Source of the DNA: Prochlorococcus sp. AG-315-I14
GTDB lineage: Bacteria; Cyanobacteriota; Cyanobacteriia; PCC-6307; Cyanobiaceae
Length of the DNA stretch: 64,000 nucleotides
Direction: 5' to 3'
Assembly: GCA_003283665.1 (NCBI GenBank)
Contig: QBWF01000003.1
Location: forward strand, 1-64,000
Shown here: positions 30,393 to 38,097 of the stretch, one piece after another
Layout of the letters: each line of letters opens with the position of its first letter
Position numbering within the stretch: the first letter of the stretch is position 1
The notes under the pieces: model-generated
Told to the model about the DNA's origin: nothing
Databases searched by the model: none
Seen by the model: the letters and a program-made list of their open reading frames with translations, nothing else
Made by a program: the position numbers and the translations under genes

Positions 30393-30611
30393 ATGAATAT
30401 TTTTGGAGTCGGTCTGCCCGAAGTAGCAGTTATTGCTGGCTTGGTATTGATCATTTTTGGTCCAAAACGTCTTCCTGAACTTGGGCGAACCCTTGGAAAA
30501 ACTCTTAAAGGTCTTCAAAGTGCCTCTACAGAGTTTGAACGTGAAATCAAAAGTGCCATGTCAGAAGAACAATCTTTAAATGAAGATAGCTCTTCTGATA
30601 AAGGGAATTGA
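30393..30611 (+). CDS. tatA: Sec-independent translocase protein TatA/E
   Basis: A 72-residue TatA-type protein: a membrane helix (about 4-22) with GLPEVAVIAGLVLIIFGPKRLPELG, the FGPKRLPELG hinge that marks the family, then an amphipathic helix and an acidic Ser-rich tail. TatA forms the pore for folded, twin-arginine-signal proteins across the thylakoid and plasma membranes. It lies 28 bases downstream of psbH and 58 bases upstream of pth, on the same strand. Confidence 0.95.
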   Translation: MNIFGVGLPEVAVIAGLVLIIFGPKRLPELGRTLGKTLKGLQSASTEFEREIKSAMSEEQSLNEDSSSDKGN

Positions 30612-30669
30612 TGTCAAATCTCCCTTGAAAAACCGCTATTCAAATCTCTAGTAAGTTCTTACCTAAGGT

Positions 30670-31281
30670 ATGAGCTCATATGAATTGAAAATCTTAATTG
30701 GATTGGGAAATCCTGGGGCTGAATATATTAAAACCCGACATAACATTGGATTTATGGTCCTTGAGGAGATTGCAAGGCTAAATAATTCCGAGTTCCGTCA
30801 AAATAAAAAAATATTCGGGAAGATTTGTGAAATTGGTCTGGCAAATAATAAAAAGAGGCTTTTAATGCCGACTACATTTATGAATGAAAGTGGTAGATCA
30901 ATACGAGCGGCAAAAGATTGGTTTGGATTACATAACAATGAATTATTAGTCTTCGTTGATGACATGGACCTCCCTCTTGGGAAAATTAGACTTCGTTCCA
31001 AAGGTAGTTCAGGAGGTCATAATGGATTAAAAAGTATTATCAAACACCTAGGAACTAGCGATTTTCATAGGTTGAAAATTGGCATTGGCCCCCCAAGCAG
31101 CATCACTAAAGAAAGGAAAATCAAAACTGTCTCCCATGTACTAGGAAGGTTTTCATCAGAAGAAATACCAATATTAAATTCGGTCATACAAGAGATAATT
31201 ATTGGTATTGACTTGCTTCAAACAAATGGATGGGAGAAAGCAAGTACTCGCCTAAACTCTTACAAACCAAATATTTCATAA
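30670..31281 (+). CDS. pth: Peptidyl-tRNA hydrolase
   Basis: A 203-residue Pth that recycles peptidyl-tRNA released from stalled ribosomes. Motifs are LIGLGNPGAEYIKTRHNIGFMVL (the catalytic His is in TRHNIG, about 24), MPTTFMNESG (about 65-74), VDDMDLPLGKIRLR (catalytic Asp, about 97) and GSSGGHNGLKSI. It follows tatA and precedes the DUF3146 gene by 11 bases. Confidence 0.96.
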   Translation: MSSYELKILIGLGNPGAEYIKTRHNIGFMVLEEIARLNNSEFRQNKKIFGKICEIGLANNKKRLLMPTTFMNESGRSIRAAKDWFGLHNNELLVFVDDMDLPLGKIRLRSKGSSGGHNGLKSIIKHLGTSDFHRLKIGIGPPSSITKERKIKTVSHVLGRFSSEEIPILNSVIQEIIIGIDLLQTNGWEKASTRLNSYKPNIS

Positions 31282-31292
31282 TTTTCAAGAGA

Positions 31293-31550
31293 ATGTATAA
31301 AAAACCAACAACAACTGCTCATCTCAGAATTGATAAGCAATGCTTCAAAGAACAACAAGTAGAGGGGAAAGTCTGTGCGGGAGATTTTGAATGGGATTTC
31401 ACTTGGGCTTTTAGTCAAGGTCAATTATATGTTGAACCTCCGTTAGGTAGAGCTCTGATCAAAGATGCATTAGAACGATTTCTAGTCAAAGCAGACTATA
31501 AGCTGGAGTCAGGAGGGGATTATATTTTCACTATCAGGGCCAAATTTTAA
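31293..31550 (+). CDS. DUF3146 family protein
   Basis: An 85-residue protein of the cyanobacterial DUF3146 family, function unknown. The frame stays open into the end of pth. The ATG at 31293 gives MYKKPTTTAHLRI and the usual family length, so I chose it. The core EGKVCAGDFEWDFTW and the tail SGGDYIFTIRAKF are recognisable. No membrane span. It sits 11 bases after pth and overlaps the convergent YqgF-like gene by 17 bases. Confidence 0.82.
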   Translation: MYKKPTTTAHLRIDKQCFKEQQVEGKVCAGDFEWDFTWAFSQGQLYVEPPLGRALIKDALERFLVKADYKLESGGDYIFTIRAKF

Positions 31551-31971
31551 TATTGACTTCATGAGGCCAATTAAGTCTTTTATTTAAAAATTCTTCCACC
31601 AAAATCAATGCAACAATTGCATCAAGATTTTCAGGCGGAAAGAGTAATTCTTTTGGAATAAAACGAAAAATATATTTAGGGGGCCAAATCTCCCAATATC
31701 TAAATCTTGCACGCATTGTTGATCCAGTTTCATCTACAAAAAATAAATTATAGATTTTTTTTTCTTTTAATTTTTTTCCTAAAAAGTTACAGTATGTTCC
31801 ATCACCAATAATAATTTTATCGATAAGATGATTTTCATACCAAAAAGAAATCACGTCAGAAGAATCCTCTAAACTAGCTATTCTTGCGTCAATAACATTA
31901 CTAGATTCTATATCAACTAATAATAATCCACATTTTTTATTACCAGGATCTATTGAAATTAAATTACTCAT
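31534..31971 (-). CDS. YqgF/RuvC-like RNase H-fold protein
   Basis: A 145-residue protein with the RNase H-fold signature ISIDPGNKKCGLLLVD (about 5-20), an acidic pair in VDETGSTMRARFRYWE (about 79-94), and PENLDAIVALILVEEFL (about 112-128) with a late conserved Asp. This resembles the YqgF and Holliday-junction-resolvase families. The RuvX motif set is not exact, so it may be a paralogue. Its function is unknown. It starts 4 bases inside the end of the DUF3084 gene, so the two are translationally coupled. Confidence 0.75.
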   Translation of the reverse strand: MSNLISIDPGNKKCGLLLVDIESSNVIDARIASLEDSSDVISFWYENHLIDKIIIGDGTYCNFLGKKLKEKKIYNLFFVDETGSTMRARFRYWEIWPPKYIFRFIPKELLFPPENLDAIVALILVEEFLNKRLNWPHEVNIKIWP

Positions 31972-32930
31972 TGATTATTATTTCTTATGATTTCTGCTAC
32001 AGGTTTCAACTCTAGAGAAATAGATACCTTATCTGCGCTATAACTATTTTTCATAGCCTTTGAAATGATTTCAAAGTTACCTTTTCCCTTGCTAATTAAA
32101 ATTTTACCTAAATCATTAATCTGATTAGCATTTATTTTCAACTCAGAGCTTAGAGATCCTCTTCTTTTGATCTCAGCTAATGTGGAAGCAAGTAAGATTT
32201 TGATCTTATTTGTTATTGATTCTGAATCCAACTCAAATGTTTTTACATCCATTTTTGCTATTACTTCCCCTTTTTTAGCAATATTTTTATTAAGTGTAGC
32301 TTCAGGAAAAGCATAAACATATTTCTCACCCCTAAGTATATTCCCAGCTGATCTAATACTTACAACCCAAGTTCTATTATCACCAATCACGTTTTCCAAC
32401 TTCTCAATATGATCCTTACGAACTAGTAATACTCTACGATACTTTGACTGACTAGTTTTAGACAAATTAAAAGCAACTAAATTCGCTTGCTGCAATATTT
32501 TTTCGATTTCTTTTTTGATATCTTCAGTGTTTTCCCCACGAATAGTTCTAGTTAATAAAGGCTGTCCACTGCTTATGACTACATCTCCACTTCTTAAAGC
32601 GTAAAGATTTTTCTCTAATTTTTTCAACTCTTTTTCTCCCTCTGTAATTCTTGTTTGGATCCCCTCTAATTGAAATAATCCAACTCTAAGTTGACTATTA
32701 AATGCAACCATAATTGCAAATGAAATCGCACTTATAAAACTTCCAGTAAAGACAGTTATCAAAACTGCTGTACTTTTGGGCCTTAACTTAAAGATACTTA
32801 AACGTGCTTTGCCAACTTTAGTGCCAAGCCGATCTCCCAATGTAGAGACTATTCCCCCTAAGACTAATAACGAAAAAATCAGAACCCAACCAGTCACAGA
32901 GATAACAAAATAAAGGGATGAATTAATCAA
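31968..32930 (-). CDS. DUF3084 family membrane-anchored coiled-coil protein
   Basis: A 320-residue protein with two N-terminal membrane segments (about 6-29 and 52-76), separated by GDRLGTKVGKARLSIFKLRPK. A coiled-coil-like stretch follows (about 92-112) and then a soluble region. It matches the cyanobacterial DUF3084 family; its function is not known. It is followed by the YqgF-like gene with a 4-base ATGA overlap and preceded by ntcA, all on the minus strand. Confidence 0.83.
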   Translation of the reverse strand: MINSSLYFVISVTGWVLIFSLLVLGGIVSTLGDRLGTKVGKARLSIFKLRPKSTAVLITVFTGSFISAISFAIMVAFNSQLRVGLFQLEGIQTRITEGEKELKKLEKNLYALRSGDVVISSGQPLLTRTIRGENTEDIKKEIEKILQQANLVAFNLSKTSQSKYRRVLLVRKDHIEKLENVIGDNRTWVVSIRSAGNILRGEKYVYAFPEATLNKNIAKKGEVIAKMDVKTFELDSESITNKIKILLASTLAEIKRRGSLSSELKINANQINDLGKILISKGKGNFEIISKAMKNSYSADKVSISLELKPVAEIIRNNNQ

Positions 32931-32959
32931 TCATCCTTAACTCTAATAGAATAGACCTT

Positions 32960-33700
32960 TTAATTGAATCGTTTAGCTAAAGCTATTGGATCAAAGATAG
33001 TTATTTTTTTTCTCTCAATTTCCAACAATGATGAATTCTTCAAATCTCCAAGTAAACGGGTAATAGTGACTCGGGTTGAACCAATCGCTTCTGCAATAGA
33101 TTGATGTGAGAGCCTCAAATCAATAGTCACTCCCTTATCACAAGGCACTCCAAAATCCCTACACAGAACAAGCAAAAAGCTAGCTAGTCGAGAAGACATG
33201 TCCCTATGAGTTAGGGTCTCAATCATTGTTTCAGTTTGAAGTATGCGACTTGATAAACCTTGAAGCAACAGCAACCCAACTGAAGTGTCTTGCTCAATTG
33301 CATTCCTAACAGAGGTAGCTGGGGCAGAAACCAGTTCTACTCTGGTAAAAGCAACAGAATGATAAAAACGATCTGATCTATTTCCCGTTAGCAACGAAAG
33401 AACACCAAAAAGGCTATTTTCTCTCAATAAAGCAACAGTTATCTCCTCTCCCGTCTCATAAACCCTACTTAATCGAACTGCACCACGTCTAATTAGGTAA
33501 ACCCTCTCAGCTGGATCTCCAGGGAAAAAAATTGTTTTAGATCTATCTATTATCTCAGTCGCAACACCATCAAGTGTTCTAATTACATCTAAAAGTGTTT
33601 TTTCAGGTGATTGCACAGAAGAAGAAGCATTAATATTTGCTTGGTTGGATTTATTTCTTGGCTGGTTAAAACGCGTAAAGCCACGATATGAAGTGACCAT
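32960..33700 (-). CDS. ntcA: Global nitrogen regulator NtcA
   Basis: A 246-residue CRP/FNR-family transcription factor, the main nitrogen regulator of cyanobacteria, which responds to 2-oxoglutarate. The cyclic-nucleotide-like sensor domain (about 47-165) has [35 protein letters not shown]. The helix-turn-helix is [24 protein letters not shown] (about 197-220). The first 40 residues are a low-complexity extension. The predicted target box GTA-N8-TAC is present in front of amt in this window. I found no clear copy in front of ntcA itself. Confidence 0.96.
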   Translation of the reverse strand: MVTSYRGFTRFNQPRNKSNQANINASSSVQSPEKTLLDVIRTLDGVATEIIDRSKTIFFPGDPAERVYLIRRGAVRLSRVYETGEEITVALLRENSLFGVLSLLTGNRSDRFYHSVAFTRVELVSAPATSVRNAIEQDTSVGLLLLQGLSSRILQTETMIETLTHRDMSSRLASFLLVLCRDFGVPCDKGVTIDLRLSHQSIAEAIGSTRVTITRLLGDLKNSSLLEIERKKITIFDPIALAKRFN

Positions 33701-34013
33701 AGTTAAATAAATATTCGATTGACCTTAATAAATAGAGATAAAATGATATGTAGCCATAGCGACTTTTTGCAGTCTAAGTCCAATAGAAAAACAATTTTAG
33801 TTTTCTTAATTTGATAAAACCATGCCTGAAGCGATAAAAAGCTTAAAGGTCAAAAATTATTCAAAGGTTCTACAAAATTGAGTTCTGATATTTAAACCTA
33901 AACAAACATTAATCAAATCAACAAGAATCGAGCTTCTATACACCACAGATAGTGTCAAATAGGTTGATTGGAAGACTTATAGCGCTAGATTGATCTTACG
34001 TTTCAATATTTTG
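33701..34013. promoter_or_regulatory. Divergent ntcA/CobO-like intergenic region
   Basis: These 313 bases separate two divergent genes and must contain both promoters. No ORF of interest is seen. I looked for GTA-N8-TAC as a sign of NtcA autoregulation and found only a poor partial match (GTA at 33750-33752 followed by GAC instead of TAC). A short ACAC/GTGT inverted repeat lies at about 33938-33956. Confidence 0.45.
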
Positions 34014-34613
34014 ATGAACGCAGGTCGTCATAGCACGAATGCTAAGCAGATGGTTTCAGCTCCATCCAGAGGGGCTCCGCTTAGGCCTGTCCCCTTTAGG
34101 CCCCCTCTTCAGCTAGTAACAACTCAAGGACAAGTTCATATTCACACGTCTTCGCATAGAGGTAGTTTTTCTGTTGTTCTAAGTGAGGCTTTAAGGTCTG
34201 CTGGATTAGGAAGCAGAGTGTTAATAGCCCAATTCTTAAGAGGAGGAGTTAATCAAGGTCCCGAGGGAGCCATTCAGCTCTGTGGTCGATTGGAATGGCT
34301 ACGACCATCAATTGAATGTTGCCTACCAGAAAAATCATCTCCCGACGATTTAATCTTTCAGAAAGAAACCCAACAAAAAGCCATACAAGAAATCTGGGAA
34401 GTTTGCAAAATGCGTTTAGAAAAAAATAAAATAGATAAGATTGTTTTAGATGAAATAGGCTTAGCAATCTCTCTTGGTTTCATTGAGGAAAGTGACGTGG
34501 TCTCGACAATAAATAGTCGTCCATCGTCAACAGATATCATTCTTACAGGACCATCAATCCCAATCCCAGTTAGTGAAATGGCTGACCAAATCACAGAATT
34601 ACGCTGTAGTTAA
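34014..34613 (+). CDS. CobO/BtuR-like P-loop-family protein with degenerate Walker A
   Basis: A 199-residue protein that resembles ATP:corrinoid adenosyltransferases in its later strands: LGSRVLIAQFLRGG (about 66-78), FQKETQQKAIQEIWEV, IVLDEIGLAISLGFI (about 143-157) and DIILTGP. In that family the P-loop is a GxGKGKTT segment; here the equivalent place reads HTSSHRGSFSVVL (about 44-56), with no GKT or GKS. ATP binding is therefore doubtful. The start is ATG at 34014; a TTG at 33990 is also in frame. It ends at the base before dcd begins. Confidence 0.7.
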   Translation: MNAGRHSTNAKQMVSAPSRGAPLRPVPFRPPLQLVTTQGQVHIHTSSHRGSFSVVLSEALRSAGLGSRVLIAQFLRGGVNQGPEGAIQLCGRLEWLRPSIECCLPEKSSPDDLIFQKETQQKAIQEIWEVCKMRLEKNKIDKIVLDEIGLAISLGFIEESDVVSTINSRPSSTDIILTGPSIPIPVSEMADQITELRCS

Positions 34614-35207
34614 ATGTTAAAAAACGATCGTTGGATTTCAGAGCAGGCTTCACTAGGAATGCTCGTACCTTTTCAGCAAAAACTGATAAGACATCTTGAA
34701 CCAGAATCAAAAAGCTCTCCCGTTTTAAGCTTTGGTTGCTCATCTTACGGATATGATTTAAGACTTTCTTCAAATGAGTTTCTAATCTTTCGTCACGTTC
34801 CTGGAACTGTAATGAATCCAAAAAAATTTAACCCTGCAAATTTAGAATCAACTGAACTAAAAACAGATGAAGATGGTAAGTATTTCATTCTTCCCGCACA
34901 TTCTTATGGTCTTGGAGTTGCCTTAGAAAAAATGAAGGTTCCACCAAATATTACAGTTATTTGTCTTGGGAAAAGCACCTATGCAAGATTGGGGATAATA
35001 GTCAATACAACTCCTGCAGAAGCAAGCTGGGAGGGACATCTTACACTTGAATTCAGTAATAGTTCTGGTGCAGATTGTAGGATTTATGCTGATGAAGGAA
35101 TATGTCAATTACTATTTTTCGAAGGTGATCCCTGTCAGACAACTTACAGTGATAGAGAAGGTAAATATCAACATCAACCAGAAAAAGTAACTCTAGCTAA
35201 AGTTTAA
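34614..35207 (+). CDS. dcd: dCTP deaminase
   Basis: A 197-residue trimeric enzyme that makes dUTP from dCTP, feeding thymidylate synthesis. The start reads MLKNDRWISEQ. The core shows SYGYDLRLSSNEFLIF (about 43-58), GKSTYARLGIIVNTTPAEASWEGHLTLEFSN with the catalytic Glu in TPAEASWEGH (about 137), and CQLLFFEGDPC. It begins directly after the CobO-like gene and ends 2 bases before thyX, a tight and functionally matched pair. Confidence 0.94.
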   Translation: MLKNDRWISEQASLGMLVPFQQKLIRHLEPESKSSPVLSFGCSSYGYDLRLSSNEFLIFRHVPGTVMNPKKFNPANLESTELKTDEDGKYFILPAHSYGLGVALEKMKVPPNITVICLGKSTYARLGIIVNTTPAEASWEGHLTLEFSNSSGADCRIYADEGICQLLFFEGDPCQTTYSDREGKYQHQPEKVTLAKV

Positions 35208-35209
35208 AA

Positions 35210-35842
35210 ATGAGTATTGTTGAATTTATAACATCTACTCCTGATGCTGAGCAAAACATGGCATATATTGCCAGAGTTAGTAATCCAAAAAATCAAGATA
35301 ATAATGACTTTAATAAGTTACTTAAATATTGTATAAAAAATGAACACTGGAGTGTTTTTGAACAAGCTTATATGACATTGCAAATTGAAACAAATCGTGG
35401 AATTGCAGCACAAATACTTAGACATCGATCCTTCACATTTCAAGAGTTTTCACAACGTTACGCAGACAGTACACAGTTAGGAGAAATTCCAATCCCAGAA
35501 TTAAGACGACAAGATAATAAAAACAGACAAAATTCGATTTCAGATTTATCTATTGAAGTGATCAATAGTTTCGAGAAGAAAATCAAAAGCCAGTTTATTC
35601 TAAATAAAAAACTATATGAGGAAATGCTTGAAGCTGGTATTGCCAAAGAATGTGCAAGATTTGTACTCCCTCTAGCTACACCTACTAAAATCTATATGAC
35701 AGGATCTTGTCGTTCTTGGATTCACTATATAACTCTTAGAACAGGACATGGCACACAAAAAGAGCATATGAATATTGCGCAAGAATGTAAAAATATTTTC
35801 ACTAAAAACTTTCCAAGTGTATCATCAGCACTCAACTGGTAA
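35210..35842 (+). CDS. thyX: FAD-dependent thymidylate synthase
   Basis: A 210-residue ThyX, the flavin-dependent route to dTMP. The signature RHRSFTFQEFSQRY (about 64-77) fits the ThyX motif RHRxxSxNExSxRY. Other landmarks are NEHWSVFEQAYMTLQIE and ECARFVLPLATPTKIYMTGSCRSWIHY. ThyX uses methylene-THF without oxidising the folate, so no dihydrofolate is made. It follows dcd by 2 bases and is convergent with txlA. Confidence 0.96.
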   Translation: MSIVEFITSTPDAEQNMAYIARVSNPKNQDNNDFNKLLKYCIKNEHWSVFEQAYMTLQIETNRGIAAQILRHRSFTFQEFSQRYADSTQLGEIPIPELRRQDNKNRQNSISDLSIEVINSFEKKIKSQFILNKKLYEEMLEAGIAKECARFVLPLATPTKIYMTGSCRSWIHYITLRTGHGTQKEHMNIAQECKNIFTKNFPSVSSALNW

Positions 35843-35846
35843 TAAA

Positions 35847-36422
35847 CTAATTATGACTTCTTGGCCCTGACGGTGTTGGATTATTTATAGTAATTGATTC
35901 TTGCGAATAAGAAACTATATTTAAATCGCTTGAGTTTGATATTCTAGAAAAGGAAGGTAATTCTGTATCATTAATTAAAGAAGAGAAAATATCATTTAGT
36001 TCTATCTCATTTTTAACACCTAAAGAGAAACCTCTAAGATCCCCATTCTTATCAAAGAAATTCAATTGAGGTATTCCATGAACATCATATTTATCAATTA
36101 ATTCAACCCACTTAGGATTATCTACATCAAGCAACACAACATCTAATTTATTTTCATTTCTTTTTTTTACACTAATCATTGAAGGCGCCATTTCCTTGCA
36201 AGCTTCACACCAATCTGCATAAAACTCAATTATTGTAGGTCGGCCATTTGATAATGCTTCTTCTGGCAAAGGAGAGTTTCTTGCTAATTCATCAAGTGTT
36301 AAATTTAGCTTAAATCCATTCTTAAAAAAGAACAAAGAAACAACAAGACAAATACTTAATAAGACTAAAAAAAGTCTTTGAGAAGAATTTAGATCTCTCT
36401 CTTCATTAAATTCAGAACTCAT
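35847..36422 (-). CDS. txlA: Membrane-anchored thioredoxin-like protein (TxlA/HCF164 type)
   Basis: A 191-residue protein with one N-terminal membrane anchor (about 17-34) and a thioredoxin domain whose active site is FYADWCEACKEMAPSM (CEAC, about 71-74). The cis-proline region is HGIPQLNFFD. It resembles cyanobacterial TxlA and plant HCF164, which send reducing power across the thylakoid for cytochrome assembly. The C-terminal 40 residues are Ser-rich. It ends 4 bases from the end of thyX. Confidence 0.88.
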   Translation of the reverse strand: MSSEFNEERDLNSSQRLFLVLLSICLVVSLFFFKNGFKLNLTLDELARNSPLPEEALSNGRPTIIEFYADWCEACKEMAPSMISVKKRNENKLDVVLLDVDNPKWVELIDKYDVHGIPQLNFFDKNGDLRGFSLGVKNEIELNDIFSSLINDTELPSFSRISNSSDLNIVSYSQESITINNPTPSGPRSHN

Positions 36423-36503
36423 AAGGAGAAATAAAATAAAAACCTATAAGAATTATTATATAGAGAACTAAAATCCAATTACTAATAATTCATATACACT
36501 TTA

Positions 36504-37172
36504 TCAAGTATTATTAGAAACCTTAAAAAATAACTTACTATTTCTACAATACATTGCCCTATATATTGGTAAATCCCTCTCTAAAGCATACATCTCTCTC
36601 TCAGTATAAATATCATAAGGGTTATTATCTAGCCATTTAAGCCCATTTAGTAATTTCCTTTCAAAATAACAACTACTATCAATAACCTCTATCATTGATT
36701 CAATAACCTCTAAGATATCACTCTGAATAAAAATCTCACCGCCTTCTCCTAAACAACTTGCCAAGGAATTAAGAAGATATGGCTGTAAAACTCTTCTTTT
36801 AAAATGTTTCCTTTTAAACCAAGGGTCCGGAAATTGAATTGATACTCTTTTCAATTGATTGTGGTCTAAGTTGAATAGCCATTGTTCCAAACTAACATTA
36901 ACATTACAAAATAAAAATCTTAAATTAGTCAATTCTAGTTGATTTCTTTTTTTTTCAGAAGAAACAACTAAAGGCTCTCTTATTTCAAGGCCTAAGAAAT
37001 TCCACATAGGATATTTTGAAGCTAACTCCATTAGGAAATTCCCTCTAGCGGAACCAATGTCTAAATGAATTGGGTATTGAGGCTGCTCAAAAATAGTATC
37101 TATCTCTGGCAAAGAAAAAGGTACCTGAAAAAATTGACTGAGAGGGTTTACATGTTGTCTATGTCTAACCAC
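36504..37172 (-). CDS. trmB: tRNA (guanine-N7-)-methyltransferase
   Basis: A 222-residue SAM-dependent enzyme that methylates G46 of tRNA. Motif I reads HLDIGSARGNFLMELA (about 37-52), followed by NFLGLEIREPLV. The signature RVSIQFPDPWFKRKHFKRRVLQPYLL (about 113-138) is characteristic of TrmB. The C-terminal YDIYTEREMYALERDLPIYR is also typical. It stands alone, 81 bases from the start of txlA. Confidence 0.95.
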   Translation of the reverse strand: MVRHRQHVNPLSQFFQVPFSLPEIDTIFEQPQYPIHLDIGSARGNFLMELASKYPMWNFLGLEIREPLVVSSEKKRNQLELTNLRFLFCNVNVSLEQWLFNLDHNQLKRVSIQFPDPWFKRKHFKRRVLQPYLLNSLASCLGEGGEIFIQSDILEVIESMIEVIDSSCYFERKLLNGLKWLDNNPYDIYTEREMYALERDLPIYRAMYCRNSKLFFKVSNNT

Positions 37173-37416
37173 ACTAAAACTTTAGATATCTAATCTTATT
37201 AAAACTCTGTCAAAAGTATATTCAATGCTTTGAGAAAAAAAAACTCAACAAAATCCTTATAGATTAAAAAAAATCTTTGAATATAAATCGCCTAAAGCGT
37301 TCATTTTATAAAGAAAATAAATTTAAAGACATCAAAAAATGGAAGGATAAGAATTTAGATCACTATTGAGTATAGAAAAATTTTTAATAGACCCTCATAA
37401 GGTTTGAAAAAGATAG

Positions 37417-38064
37417 TTGAGGGTAGATAATAGTAAAGAATGGTATTTTTCATTGACTGAACTTCAATTCCAAATCCTGGTTTGGCTCTCTTATCGGCTA
37501 GCAGCAACCTTTGCATTTGGAGTTCCATTACTTCTTTTGATTTGGTCAAAAACAGCAAAAGAAGCTCCGATAGAAAGACTGCTATCAATTTATTGGAAAG
37601 TATCTACCCTCTATGGGATAAGCATTTTATTCCTGAGTAGTGAGAGACAAATTGGCTATTTAATTTCATTTATCGCGCCAATACTTATGATTTGTTCTAT
37701 ATGGTTTTGGATAGATATAAATGAAGAAATTGAAGAAATGCCCTTTTATAATTCTATTTCACTAACGACAAAGATCTGGAGATGGTCTCTTTCTTTATGG
37801 GGTGCATTACACGTAGGGCTTCATATGATTAGCTTGCAATGTATAAATTCCATTTACAGTAGATATTGCAATATTTGGACAGAGCTTCCATTGAATTCAT
37901 ATATCACTATTAGAGCAATTGTAAAATTCATCTTAGGTGGGAATTGGACAGCAGGAACTGCGAGTTTTTTAGGATATCTGGCCTTGATATTTTATTTGTT
38001 AGGTTTACTTCAATGGTTCATCTTACAACTACCAAAGAATGGTCGGATTGCAGGAAAATTCTAA
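37417..38064 (+). CDS. DUF3177 family membrane protein
   Basis: A 215-residue protein with about five hydrophobic segments (about 19-41, 56-72, 78-98, 122-144 and 183-207). It matches the cyanobacterial DUF3177 family, function unknown. The start is a TTG at 37417; an in-frame stop lies just upstream and no nearby ATG gives a better N terminus. Charged loops include NEEIEEMPFYNS. It is divergent from trmB and convergent with ileS. Confidence 0.78.
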   Translation: MRVDNSKEWYFSLTELQFQILVWLSYRLAATFAFGVPLLLLIWSKTAKEAPIERLLSIYWKVSTLYGISILFLSSERQIGYLISFIAPILMICSIWFWIDINEEIEEMPFYNSISLTTKIWRWSLSLWGALHVGLHMISLQCINSIYSRYCNIWTELPLNSYITIRAIVKFILGGNWTAGTASFLGYLALIFYLLGLLQWFILQLPKNGRIAGKF

Positions 38065-38097
38065 TATTTTATTAGATATATCTTGATAAATATTAAA

